From the NCBI RefSeq assembly GCF_050624435.1, contig NC_134541.1, positions 5,901,983-5,965,982 on the forward strand: a stretch of 64,000 nt of DNA, given 5' to 3'. The position numbers were made by a program, and so were the translations under genes. Below, piece by piece: positions 24,959 through 44,849 of this stretch. How positions within the stretch are numbered: position 1 is the first letter of the stretch; the number at the start of each line of letters is the position of its first letter. This DNA comes from Tenrec ecaudatus (Eukaryota; Chordata; Mammalia; Afrosoricida; Tenrecidae). The notes beneath the pieces are model-generated. The model was not told where the DNA came from, made no database searches, and saw only the letters and a list, made by a program, of their open reading frames with translations.

Positions 24959-25745
24959 CTTGAAGATACACAGGTGGCCATCTGGCTCAGAAGCAACAAA
25001 ACCCACATGGAAGAAGCACACCAGCCTGTGCAATCAGGAGGTGCCAAAGGGATCAGGTAGCAGGCATCAACAGAACAAAAATCCTTATCATAGTGAATGA
25101 AGGGCAGTGAGTAGTGAATGAGTGTTGCGTGTGGAGTGGAGGCCCAAAGTCCATTTGTAGGCCACTGGACACGCCCTTACAGAAGGGTCACAGCGAGATG
25201 AGCCAGTCAGGGTGTGATGTTGCAGTGGTGAAAAATACAACTTTACTCTAGTTCCTAAATGCTTCCTTCCCTCCCACCCCCCTCCACTATCATGATCCCA
25301 ATTCTACCTTGCAAGTCTGGCTAGACCAGAGAATAAACACTGGTACAGACAGGAACTGGAAACACAGGGCATTCAGGGCGGATGATCCCTTCAAGACCTG
25401 TGGTGCGAGTGGCAATACTGGGAGGGTAGAGGTAGGGTGAGTTGGAAAGGGAGAACCGATTACAAGGATCTCCATGTGACCTCCATCCTGGGGGACGGAC
25501 AACAGAAAAGTGGGTAAAGGGAGACGGCAGACAGGGCAAGATATGACAAAATAATAAATTATCAAGGGTTCATGAGGGAGGGAGTGGGTAGGGAGGGAAA
25601 ATAATGAGGAGCTGATGCCAGGGGCTTAAATGGAGAGTAAATATTTTAAGAATGATGAGGGCAATGAATGTACAAATGTGCTTTACACAACTGATGTATG
25701 TATGGATTGTGGTAAGAGTTGTATGAGCCCTTAATAAAACCATTT
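24959..25745 (+). mobile_element. L1 3' end, plus orientation
   Basis: From 'gggcttgaagatacacaggtgg' through all 3'-UTR landmarks to 'gagcccttaataaaacc' and the A-rich tail. Confidence 0.88.
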
Positions 25746-26130
25746 AAAAGAAAGACCTATTTAAGGTGGGGAAAAATGAGCTGATATCAAGGGCTCAAGA
25801 AGAAAACAAATGTTTGGAGAAGGATAATGGCACGGATGTGCTTGACACAATGCATTTATGTATGGATTGTGATGAGTTTTATGAGCCCACAACTAAAATG
25901 ATTAAAAAAAATAAACAGTGCAACATTACTCAATGAAAACATTGAAAAGCGAAGGTGTTGGGGGTGGGTGGGCAGAAAAGAGGAGATGACACAAGGGTTC
26001 AATAGAATGTACACGTCTAGAAAGGAACGAAGGCAGTATGTTCAAATATGTCTGATACAATTGATGTATGGATTGCTATAAGGGCTGTAGAGGACCCACT
26101 AAAATCTTTTAAGGCAAAAAAAAATAAATA
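25746..26130 (+). mobile_element. Two further short L1-type 3' ends in tandem
   Basis: 25746-25910 and 25915-26130 each end in 'gagcc/gaccc...taaaat' plus an A-rich tail and contain 'ttgatgtatggattg'-like blocks. Each insertion appears to have used the previous A-rich tail as its target. Confidence 0.7.
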
Positions 26131-26299
26131 AAAACCATTCTAGATAGGTGGGACACTGCTCCCTCTACAAAGCATCTGTCTCCAAACCTAGAACCTATTT
26201 CTGATCAGACCATTCTATTTAGTTTTCAGAACTCTTCTTAGGGGTTGAATTCAGTCAAAAACCTCGGTTGTGAATTTGAATCGAATGTACTTTTGAAGA

Positions 26300-26470
26300 C
26301 AGATACAGAGCCCTGGTAGCTTAGCGAATTCTGAGGGCTGCTAACCCTAAGGCAAAGAGTTCCAACCTACCCAATGCTCAGTGGGGCAGTTGAGGCTTTC
26401 CGCTCCTGAAGGGTTAGTCTTAGAAATCCCAAAGCTAGTTCTACTCTGGCCTACAGGCTCACTCACTATA
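26300..26470 (+). repeat. AfroSINE, near full length, plus orientation
   Basis: 'gccctggtagcttagcgaattctgagg' carries the A-box region and 'aaagagttccaacctaccc' the B-box region, followed by the CT-rich body and 'ctactctggcctacaggctcactc'. Confidence 0.85.
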
Positions 26471-26979
26471 ATTCAAACAGGGAGGTGTTTTTCTAGCCAA
26501 ATTAGTTTTACAAGTGATGAGTTTTAGTAAAGAAACATTTTAGTGCACAAGAGAACCACCAAATGGTGGAAAGAACTGGTTATGAAGAAAAAGGTAAGCA
26601 ATCTTGGAAGACTTAAATCTCCCAGCTCCTTGTTCCATTTGAATACAGAATGTGCATATATTTGTAGTTAGTTATTATGGACAGAACACCTTAATCTTCA
26701 CACCAAGCACAGCTGCCAGATCTCTCCTCAGTCCTTCAGAGGTGAAGTCCTGATATGTGGTGGCAACATTGAGTCCCCGTGTCATCTAAGGAGTCTGCAA
26801 TCAAGTTCCCTCCATGGATCTGCCCTCACAACTCCTGCCCATGTTTTCTGCAACAAGGGGTATCACTTACCTTGAAACAACTCATTCTCCCTGTCCACAA
26901 AAACCTGTTCTGAGGTACACTGATGTACACATTTGTCCTAAATTCTAGTCTCTTCCCCGGGCACAGAAGGCTTCTGTTC

Positions 26980-28239
26980 CACTTCCTCGGGCGAATGAGT
27001 GAATTACATCTAAAGCCTCAATACGCTTACCGCACACACAAGGCTTCTCTGGAGTGAACATCTGATGGCCGTACTTACACCTAAAGCTTCACACCCACAC
27101 TGTACACATCTTCCAAGTGAGTCCTCTGGTGGGAGAAATTCTGATTGGTCACTAAAGTCATCCCCACACTGTTAATACCAATGTGGTGTTTAAGATTTAT
27201 TCCACCAATGAGCCTCACCTACACTCCTTACACCGAGAGCTTGTCTCCCAAGTGTGATGACAGTTGACTTGGAGCTCAAGGTTCACTCAGTCCTGACCCC
27301 TGTGAGGTTTCCCACCTGAGTGTAGAGTTGGGTGTTTGATGAGAATACATGCTGCTGGTCTCCTGAGTGGGTCCTCTGCTGTGTGAGGAGATGGGACTTC
27401 TTAATAAAACATGACCAACGCTACTTACACACATGTGGCTTCTTGAGCATATTATCTTAAATGCAATGAGCACTGAATGCTCCTATAACCCAATCCACAT
27501 AACTTCATAAACAAGGTTGAATAGTGAAAAAAAATCCAGAGACACTGATATATGTGTTTGAGAGCTTTATATAAAGTAATTATATACCCAGCAAACATCC
27601 CAGTCTAGATAAAGTCCAAAATCCCATACTAGTCCATAAATCCCTCTTCAGACTCATGCAATCGTGCAGAAAGCAGCAAGATCACAGGCTGGTAGGTGAA
27701 AAGTCTGGTAGATCCAATGGCAGTGAACACATCTCCAGGGCTCTGGTTGCCATCAGTTTGGCTCAAAATGGCTCTTCAACAAGACAGTGCAGTAGATAGT
27801 GTGTGTTCCACCTCCCGGGAGAGTGAGGGTCCCTTTTGTGTTTGATGAAAGTTCATTTTTGGCTGAAGCCTAGCCCAAAGTCTTTGCACACATTTGGCTT
27901 GTCCCCTGAGTGTGACCTCTGGTGTTTGATGAGCCCCGGCTTTCAGGAAAAGCCTCACGCACAAACCTGGCACACATGTGGTTTCTCAAGTGTGTCCTCT
28001 GGTGTGTGATCAGATTTGTCTTTTAGCTGAAGCCTCACCCACCCTCCTTGCACACATGTGGCTTCTCAGCTGAGCGAGTCATCTGGTGTCACACTCCTTA
28101 CACAAGTGCTTTCTCCCGTGAGTGCATCCTCTGGTGACAAGTTTGAGTTTTGACTGTTTCCCAAAGCCTCGCCCACAGTCCTTACCCATGTAAGGTTTCT
28201 CCCCTGTGTGAGTCCTCGCGTGACTGATGAGATTTCTCC
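26980..28239 (-). pseudogene. Relic C2H2 fingers downstream of the intact gene's stop
   Basis: Finger fragments continue on the minus strand past the stop at 28242-28240: a finger missing its first Cys pair, then RRNLISHARTHTGEKPYMG, then increasingly broken units to about 27050 (HQMFTPEKP-like). They would form the 3' UTR of the intact gene. The frame break is a 13-bp deletion at 28255-28266. A family-X repeat (27480-27770) interrupts them. They match the decayed 3' fingers of the pseudogene at 12317-13060. Confidence 0.75.
27480..27770 (-). repeat. Dispersed LTR-like repeat (family X), reversed copy
   Basis: 'agcattccagcccag'-type, 'ctcttcagactcatgcaatcg', 'agcaagatcacaggctgg' and 'tagatccaatggcagtg' parallel 47940-48100. 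Confidence 0.6.
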
Positions 28240-37017
<8,778 letters not shown>

Positions 37018-37149
37018 ATCTTCCCTGTTCCTTCAAGCCAAGGTCTTCCAGTTCTGCTATGAGTATAAGGACCGGAACATGCAGAGTCACAGTGCAGTGG
37101 CGGCCTGGAAATGGAGTATGTTTTTTTGTTTTTTAAGGTAAACCAAGTT

Positions 37150-37266
37150 TATTTTGCTTTTTTTCTTTTTTTACATTTTATTAGGGACTCATACAACTCT
37201 TATCGCAATCCATACATTCCCTGCCCCAATCATTCTCAAGGCATTTGTTCTCCTATTTTGCTTTTT
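37150..37266 (-). mobile_element. Ultra-short L1 3'-end insertion (91 bp) with 13-bp TSD
   Basis: TATTTTGCTTTTT occurs at 37150-37162 and 37254-37266. Between them is the reverse complement of only the last ~90 bp of the L1 3' end with its A tail. Confidence 0.85.
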
Positions 37267-37379
37267 AAGTAGTGTACTTAAAGCACTACAGCTTGGTATA
37301 AATGATGTAAATTAGTGTAAGTAATTTCAAAAGCCAGATTTGTTTTATTTTGAATGCGATGTTAAAAAGATGCAGCCTA

Positions 37380-40171
37380 GAGGGACCACACGTTAACCCA
37401 GTGTCCCAAGGTGTGAATGCAACATTCTGGTGTGGAGTAGGCAAGCAGTGGAGATGTCTGGGGGCCTGTCCCCAGTTCCAGATACTAAGTTGGTGCCTGC
37501 CCCTCCCCCCAGAAGAATTTATTTCAAAGGATGGCATTGAATCTGCAGCTCTGGGAGAGGGACATATATGATCGGAGCACATGGGAGCAGATGACGGGAG
37601 GGGCAGGAAAGGATGGAACACATCCTGGCCCACCAGGCCCTGTGGACGATCACCCCAATTGGAGCAGCCAGTCGACAGAGAGGACCACATGGTCAGCCCC
37701 ACTATGAGACATGACGGCCCTGACTGACCCATGGCCCTGTGGGGGACAGCACAGGAGACAGTGTGGAATTTGCACCCAACCTCATTCCACCACACCGAGG
37801 CAAAGCAATGGGGGAGTGCAGCGGGATAGCAAGGGAATGGAGCGGCAAGGTCCCAGGGAATGCTGAAGGTGGACTTTGGGGCCAGGGTGTGGTCTCCCAA
37901 CAGACTGGACTGGAAATCACTCCTAAAGGCCAACAAAACAATCCTTGAACTAACTACAAGCTTTTCTTTCTTGTTGTATTTTGTCTTGTTCTTTGTCAGT
38001 GGTTTGTTGTATATTGTTGCTTGGTTTTGCTGTCTTGTTTTTACGCATGTTATTATCTCTGTAGGTCTGTCTAAATGAGATTGGCTCCATGAACAAGCTG
38101 GAGGAAAAACAAAGGAACTGTCAATTCCCAGGGGAAATGGGATAGGGGGAGGTGGGGGTTAAAGAAGTGGTGGTAATAAACCAGGGACAGGGAACAAGTG
38201 ATCCAAATTGGTGATGTGTGTCTGGCAAGCCTGGTAGGACATGATCAAGGGTAATGTAACAGTGGTATTGCTGAAACCCAGGTGAGTACGGAGAATGATA
38301 GTGGGACAGGAGAAAAGTCAAGGAAAATAGAGGAAAGAGCTGGGAGGCAAAGGGCATTTAGAGAGATTTGGACAAAGACATGTATATATGCAAATATATA
38401 TACATATGAGGATGGGAATAGATCTATGTGCCTATATTTATAGGTTTAGTATTAAGGTGGCAGGACATTGGGCCTCTACTCAAGTACTCGCTCAATGCAA
38501 GAATACTTTCTTTTACTTTTGCATTCTATGATGCTCACCCTCTGGACACAACCACTGAAGACAAACTGAGTGAATAAGCAAATGTGGTGAAGAAAACTGA
38601 TGTTGCCCGGCTATCAAAAGAGATAGCGTCTGGGGTCTTAAATGCTTGAAGATAAACAACTGGTCATCTAGATAAGAAGCAACAAAGCCCACATGGAAGA
38701 ACACACCAGCCTGTGTGATCTGGAGGTTTCGAAGAGATCAGTTATCAGGCATCAAAGAACAAAAAATCATATCATGTAGGGAACTGCGTTCACCCTACCC
38801 TGGATTTAAAGCCATGTAAGACCTTTATCAATTTACTGTTTCCTGCCATACAAACTGTGCCTGGTAGTTTTACTGCCTTTGTTTCATCCCACCAGATGGT
38901 GGCTGTCTTGACCCTTGCTAGGATTGGTGCTCTTTCACTAGCAGCTGCTATGTTCATTGGTCAATACCTGACTGGTGGCATTTCCCCCCAGGCTCCTGGT
39001 ATGCTTCATTAGCATACTTACCTGTTCCATCACAGTTGCCGGCCATTTCTTCTTTGTTTGGGAGATCCATGACTATTGGCTACCTCAGCTGTACCTTATT
39101 TCCATGTGACATAATGGTGCCAGCTCTTCCCTGGCTATTTAAGCCTCTGCTCTCAGCTCAATAAACGAGGCTTGATCAGATTCCTGTCTTGCCTCCATCT
39201 CTCAGCGCCCTTGCCCATCTTCATTCCCAGTCCCTCTTTCAGCTATCCACGTTGTTGATGTCCTGTGGGACGGGACAATATCATTGGGTGCACACCTCTA
39301 TGATACAATCTCTGAGGACAAACGGGTGCATAAGCAAATGTGGAGAAGAGAGCTGATGGTGCCCAGACATGAAAAAAGATAGTCTTCGGTCTTAAAGACT
39401 TGAAGGTAAACAAGCAACCATCTAGCTCAGAAGCAACAAAGCCCACATGGAAGAAGCACACCAACCTGTGCGATCACGAGGTGTTGAAAGGATCAGGTAT
39501 AAGGCATCATCAGAACAAAAAATCTTACCATAGTGAATTGGGGGGGAGTGCAGAGTGGAGACCCAAAACCCATGTATCAGCCACTGGAGATCCCCATGCA
39601 GAGGGGTCTATGGGAGGAGATGAGCCAGTCAGGGTGCTCTGTAGCACCGAAGAATACAGCTTTCCTCCAGTTCCTAAATGTTTCCTCCCTTCCCTCCCCG
39701 ACACTAACATGATCCGAATTCTACCTTGCAAGTCTGGATAGAGCAGATGTATACTGGTGCAGATAGGAGCTGGAGGCACAGGGAACCCAGGGTGGATGAC
39801 ACCTTCAGGACCAGAGGTGTGAGTGGTGATACTGGGAGGGTAAAGGGAGAGTGGGTTGGAAAGAGGGAACCGATTATAAGGATCTACATATGACCTCCTC
39901 CCTGGGGGACAGACAACAGAAAAGGGGGTGAAGGGAGACGAAGACAGGGAAAGACATGACAAAATAATAATTTATAACTTATCAAGGGCTCATGAGGGAA
40001 GGGAGAGCAGGGAGGGAAAGGGAAAAAAAGAGGACCTGATGCCAAGGGCTTAAGTAGAGAGCAAATGCTTTGAAAATGATGAGGGCAATGAATGTACAGA
40101 TGTGCTATACACAATTGATGTATGTATGGACTGTCCTAAGAGTTGTATGAGCCCCTAATAAAATGAATTTT
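37380..40171 (+). mobile_element. L1 3' UTR insertion with 18-bp TSD, carrying a solo LTR
   Basis: The duplication TTAAAAAGATGCAGCCTA is at 37362-37379 and 40172-40189. The insertion begins just after ORF2 in the 3' UTR and ends 'cccctaataaaatgaattt'. Without the LTR (38775-39277 plus its 6-bp repeat) it is about 2.28 kb, entirely 3' UTR. The ~240-bp unit occurs twice, split by the LTR. It lies in the 5' intron of the intact KRAB zinc-finger gene, antisense to it. Confidence 0.92.
38775..39277 (+). mobile_element. Solo LTR (503 bp) with 6-bp TSD ATATCA
   Basis: Starts TGTAGGGAAC, ends CGGGACA, flanked by ATATCA at 38769-38774 and 39278-39283. TATTTAAGCC and then AATAAA (about 39160) give promoter and poly(A) signals. 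The 3' end resembles the LTR at 44105-44570 (...CCACGTTG...ATGTCCTG...GGACGGGA). Confidence 0.9.
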
Positions 40172-40554
40172 TTAAAAAGATGCAGCCTATTCTAATGGGA
40201 TAAATATTTTAACCATTTCACTTCGAGTTAATGAAGACTCGCAAATGAGCAACACTCCTCATTGAGGAAAACAAAAAGCTGGTGTCAACAAGCAACAGAA
40301 CACACACACACACACACAAAAAAAAAACCAAAAGAACTATGTAATAATAAAACTAAAGGTATTCCCATATTTTTTGAAGTGGCTTTACAATGGGATGATA
40401 TGCACATGATCTTGCTGCAAATTTGTCATAAATACTGTAATACATGTAGTCTAGACTAACAGTTCAGTCCAAGAGGTGCTAAATTCAGATGATGCAGCAC
40501 TAGGAATATGGTTTTTTCAATGGCAACTTCACTCTACTGACTGCTTAAAACAAG

Positions 40555-40735
40555 GCCTGATTCCTGTGGATTCCAACTCACAGCAACCCTCGAGGGTTGT
40601 AACAAGGTTTCTGGGACTGGATTCTTTATAGAAGCCAAGTGTCTCCTCTTTTGCCAGCAGGGCACTTGGTGAGTTCCTAGCCACTCAGATATTAGCCAAA
40701 GCTCCCAGGGGTCTTGTGGCCTAGCAGACCCACCA
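40555..40735 (-). repeat. AfroSINE, minus orientation
   Basis: 'ttccaactcacagcaaccctcgagg' is the reverse complement of the SINE 3' end. The head lies near 40720 with a 'gggtcttgtggcctagcag' segment. Confidence 0.68.
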
Positions 40736-40974
40736 GTAACTCACACCATAGAAGAATATTCTCTTTAAACCATTTTAACAGGGAACTCTGCACCACAATG
40801 ACCATCCCTAGAGGCAGTGCCCGCAGCCTTCAAACAACTGGTCTGCACCCCACTTCCACAGGGAACTCTGGGGGCCAATATGTGTCTCATATGCACAGAT
40901 GTCTGCTGAGCTCTTTCTTATATAAACTAGTACTGGGAATTCAACAGATTTTTCAGAGTTGATCTTATTTGCCT

Positions 40975-41110
40975 CTGTGGGTTTACTAGACTGAACTCTT
41001 CATGCGAGGAGAAAGCCTCATCTTTCTCATGGAGGTGGCTGTTGCTTTCATATGCTGACCTTGTGGGCAGCAGCCTAAACTATAACTCATATGTCACCAG
41101 GGTTCCCCGA
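40975..41110 (-). repeat. AfroSINE, minus orientation, shared with the 59.6 kb copy
   Basis: 'gaggagaaagcctcatctttctcatgg', 'tgctgaccttgtgggcag' and 'catatgtcaccagggttcc' are SINE landmarks. The inverted duplicate holds its partner at 59555-59690, so the SINE predates the duplication. Confidence 0.75.
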
Positions 41111-41324
41111 GTTTGGCTTTTTGGTTTCAAAGTGCTGTTGGCCTGCCCTGCTAACCTGTCTCAATAGTAACAAAATGAGGTTTACCAATGTTTTCTCCTC
41201 CCCATCCTAATGCTATTCAAAGGTAGCTAGATTAGGGATAAAGGGGGTTGTCTCCACCGAATGCCTAAGTGAGACAAAAATTAGCTGTCTTTGATGCAAT
41301 AAAGGGTTGGAATGGACTCAGGCA

Positions 41325-41680
41325 CTGCGGTAGTTACATAATCAGTTGTCAATTTGAGTGGTCAATCAAGGGGTGGAGGTTAGCCTGTTGATCAGATGGA
41401 AGCTTGATGACCTACTCCCTTTGGAGGCACGAAGGCGATAAATATCTCATTGGAAGAGGGACACACACTCACTCCCTGTGAGACATTCTTCTTGACAAGC
41501 CACATGGAGACAGGCTGATGGCAGGTAGAGCTTCGGCGCTGGAGAAGCCAGGTGAAGAAGCCTGCCAGTGCTGAGATCCTTACAATGCCACTGGATCCAC
41601 ACGACTTCCCACCCACTGTCCTGTGATTGTCCTGCATTCGAAATCATTGAATCCCCACCATGACCCACCAATGCAGCACC
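41325..41680 (+). repeat. Dispersed LTR-like repeat (family X)
   Basis: Starts 'cggtagttacataatcagttgtcaa' and shares the full order of blocks with 16370-16700. Absent from the inverted duplicate at 59 kb. Confidence 0.65.
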
Positions 41681-41694
41681 AAGTAAGCGCTCTA

Positions 41695-42135
41695 CACAGT
41701 AGCAACCCAGCTTAGTTTGAAGAACTCCATTTTGTTAAAATTGCCATCTCCTATAATCTCAACCGAGCTGTCCCTGTCACCTCCCCATAGCCTGCAAGAT
41801 TCTGACCCATCCGCAGATACTCTTGCTGGATTAGCCCTCCTGATCTGTTCACAGACTTTTACCCACCCAGCCAAGTCCCCTAATACCTCCCACTAGCCAG
41901 CCTGCCAGATAAGCAAGGAATGTAGGAAGTCCTGACAGACCAGGACCCCCTCCCAATGTCCTGCCTGCCATATAAGCAAATGTTCCCTCCCAGTCTAGCC
42001 CAAGGCGTTGACTAAGGACCTACTTTGTTATTTTCTAGGCATTAGCTTGCTCTCAGCCAAGCTAGCTGTAATAAAAGGGTATTCTTTAAGTTTAAGAAAG
42101 TGGTGTGCTTTGATCTCCTCCAGTATGACACCACC
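41695..42135 (+). mobile_element. LTR-like element, probably class I ERV, copy 1
   Basis: Shares with 43368-43845 the blocks 'gttaaaattgccatct', 'cagataagcaa...atgta', 'tcccagtgtcctgcctgc' and an ending with 'aaagtggtgtg'. AATAAAAG near 42080 may be the poly(A) signal. Ends and TSD are not resolved. Confidence 0.6.
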
Positions 42136-42239
42136 TTAAAACTGCAGGGTTTGCTACCCTAGTCTCCACCACCCCCAACCCATCCCCATCCCCCACTCCA
42201 GGGACGGTAGTTCACGTGGTGCTGTCTGCACCGACCCCA

Positions 42240-43060
42240 CAACCCAAAGACGACCGGAAACGCCTGCCCCGAGGAGCCCTCTCTATGCCCTTTGTCCCGG
42301 AGTCATCCCACCTAGGTGTTCCGCCCCTTCCCGGCTCGGAGCCCGAATTTGGAGCACGCCCAGTAGACTAGCCGGTCGGTCCGTGTTCTGCCTACCTAAC
42401 AACCCCACCGCCTCAAACAAGAAATTCGAAGTTCGCGCTCACTCTCCGCCCAACAACAGCCCAGGAGTCAGGGGCCACGGAGCGCCCGCAGCTGCAGGAC
42501 CAGGCCGTCTCCCGCCTCCCCCGCCCCAGACACGCGTCCAGAGCAGCGCGCCTTCCCCAGAGCGCGATCCTGGAACCAGGGGACGTTGAGCCCCCAGAGC
42601 GCAGCTCCGGCCACCGCCCGAACCCTCCCCGTCCGACGCTGGGCCCACCTTCCCTGCTCCTCGTGACCGCGCGGGAAAAGCCACTCGGGCGTCGAGGACC
42701 CCGCGGCCGCGCTCGTCCGTCCGTCCGTCAGTCAGTCAGCGGCGCGGGCTTTCCGGGAGCCCGTCCGCAAGGCGCTCAGGCTGCGGGTCCCTCGGCCGCC
42801 ACAGAGCCGCCGCGGGGCAGGCGGGACGGGACAGGGTGGTCACTGCGTCCTCGGCTCCCGGTCCCGCCCTCAAAATACCTGCTCGTCACCCGCAGCCTCC
42901 GCTCCGCGAAGCCTCCCTTCCGCCTCACTCTGGAAAACGCGCGCCGGCAAGAAGCTCCAGGGGCGGCTCTCCGAGGACCCCGCCCCGCCCCTCGCCGCGT
43001 GATGACGTCGGAGGCCGGGCGCGGGCGCCCCCTAGCGCCGGCTGCCGAGTGTGGTCTCCA
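42240..43060 (-). promoter_or_regulatory. CpG-island promoter and 5' UTR exon of the intact KRAB-ZNF gene
   Basis: GC- and CpG-rich, with no TATA box seen. Its reverse complement matches the island at 58.3-58.96 kb. A splice donor, AGCAGGGAAG|GTGGGC, on the minus strand at 42649/42648 is conserved in both islands (58736/58737), marking the end of exon 1. A CRE-like TGACGTCG (43003-43010) and a CTCF-like GCGCTAGGGGGCGC (43038-43025, minus) lie at its upstream end. Open frames in this GC-rich DNA are not taken as coding. Confidence 0.78.
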
Positions 43061-43367
43061 CCACACTGTCTCCTGAAGTAGAACCCAGGGGGCTGCAGTC
43101 CCTGCTGGGGAAGCCCCCAGTAGGCCTGCCCTTGACTAAAGGGCAACAGGCTGGGAGGACAAAGCCCACTCTCACCGTCTCCGTCGAGGTTTACCCTCAC
43201 CCCCAGGGCTTTCCTGTGATTGTGTTCAAACAATAAGTTGGATTTTTAAACAAATCATCGAAAAGTATCTTTTAAAGACTCTTTCGGGTAAGAATATATG
43301 TCTTAGATCCAAAACCAAAACAACAAACTCCCTTTCACGAAGTCAATATAGACTCTACAGTTACTAG

Positions 43368-43845
43368 CTTAGCTGGAAGAACTGTAGCTTGTTAAAATTG
43401 CCATCTTGTTTGACCTGAATCTTACTGTTCAGAGCCCCACCTGATTAGCCTGCCTCATCCAGGAACACTCTTGCCATATAAGCCCCTGCCAACCTTCTGA
43501 CACACCCTGAAGACATCCCCCTTTCCCCTCAGGATAACCTGTCTGCCAGATAAGCAAAAAATGTATAAATGTGGACACTGTGACTCACCTGCAGGAGTCC
43601 CTGGCTGACCCTCTCCCAGTGTCCTGCCTGCTTGATAATCAAACAATATAACTAACAGTTGTTCTCCCATCCTAGCCCCCTGGTTCATCTACTGTATAAA
43701 GCCTGTCTACTGCCCTTCATGAGGATCCAAAGTGATTTCTTTTACTGGCTAAGCCTTTAGGCTCCCCACGGCACAACTTGCTTATGCTTCCATTTTAGTA
43801 AAGTGGTGCGTTTTGTTGTTGACCTGGCATTACAGTAGGACAGGC
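43368..43845 (+). mobile_element. LTR-like element, probably class I ERV, copy 2
   Basis: Homologous to 41695-42135 in the same orientation; the two bracket the CpG island. Has a TATAAA-like run at about 43694-43700 and a 'tttagtaaagtggtgcg' end. Missing from the 58 kb duplicate. Confidence 0.6.
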
Positions 43846-43882
43846 CATAACTGACCTTGTGTGGGAAACAGAAAGATTTCTA

Positions 43883-44849
43883 TACACCCCCCCCCCACAC
43901 ACAACTACCATGATCCGAATTCTACCTTGCAGGACTGGATATTGCAGAGGTTGTACACTGGTGCATATGGGAGCTGGAGTCACAGGGAATCCAGGGTGTA
44001 TGATACCTTCAGGACCAGGGGTGTGAAGGGCGATGCTGGGAGAGTGGGTTGGAAAGGGGGAACAGATTACAAGGATCTGCAAATGACCTCCTCCCTGGGG
44101 GACGTGTCTGGAGCCATGAGGCCCGGCCATTACTTGGAATTCATTAGCCTGGGCTCTGGGTATTCTTCTACCCCAGCCTACAGCACTGCAGCTGTAAAGC
44201 TTGAGCAAACAAGGTGTGATGCTCTTTAGGTAAGCACCCCTGTCCTGCATCCCCTTGATTGGGCAAAAGATTGTCCTCCCCTGTGCTTGATTTGCATATA
44301 CATGCCACTCCTTGGTGTACCTAATTGAAGACTGTAAGCCCTTACTGACTCAAGGGCAGGGCGCGCACCCCTGAACTCCCTGATTGGCCTGTTACCAAAG
44401 TAGCCTAATTTGCATGCTTCCCCCCTTGCTGGCCGATATAAGTTGTAACTCTTCATTAAAACAGGACTTGATCAGGATACTGTCTTGTCCTCATTCTCCG
44501 TGCCTCTTGTACCCCCCAATTCCCACTCTCTCCTCCAGGATCCACGTTGAATGTCCTGCCGGACGGGAGAGGGATGGACAACAGGGAAGGGGGTGAAGGG
44601 AGATGCCGGATAGGGCAAGATATGACAAAATAAATAATCTATAAATTATCAAGGGCTCATGAGGGAGGGGGGAGTGGGGAGGGAGGGGAAAAAAAAGGCA
44701 ACCTGATGAAAAGGGCTTAAGTGGAGAGCAAATGCCTTGAGAATGATTAGGGCAAAGAATGTACAGATGTGCTTTATACAATTGATGTATGTATATGTAT
44801 GGATTTTGATAAGAGTTGTATGAGCCCCTAATAAAATGTTTAAAAAAAT
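43883..44849 (+). mobile_element. L1 3' end inserted in the LTR, 9-bp TSD
   Basis: AGATTTCTA at 43874-43882 and 44850-44858 flanks a plus-strand L1 3' UTR ending 'cccctaataaaatgtttaaaaaaa'. It is interrupted by the LTR at 44105-44570. Confidence 0.88.
44105..44570 (+). mobile_element. Solo LTR (466 bp) inside the L1, 6-bp TSD
   Basis: Starts TGTCTGGAGC and ends CGGGAGA (from CGGGACA). Flanked by GGGACG (44099-44104) and GGGATG (44571-44576), one CpG-type mismatch. 3' end similar to 38775-39277. Two octamer-like ATTTGCAT motifs at about 44291 and 44411. Confidence 0.87.

Larger units (their letters stand above)
40200..43250 (-). repeat. Inverted duplication, left arm (promoter and upstream flank)
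   Basis: Reverse complement aligns in order with 58140-60300: CpG island, the 'tagggtagcaaacc' block (42140 / 59112), 'acaggttagcagggc' (41150 / 59490), a SINE, and 'tttatataagaaag' (40920 / 59715). This arm has extra insertions: family X (41325-41680) and two LTR-like elements (41695-42135 and 43368-43845). Confidence 0.85.

Noticed and set aside
37286-37936. 216-codon minus-strand open frame
   Set aside because: Reverse complement of L1 3'-UTR sequence; the same peptide pattern appears at 53079-53282 and 62351-62857.
42383-43081. Several overlapping GC-rich open frames (up to 137 codons) in the CpG island
   Set aside because: Stop codons are rare by composition; Pro/Arg/Ala low-complexity products on both strands, no domain, and a non-coding exon explains the conservation.
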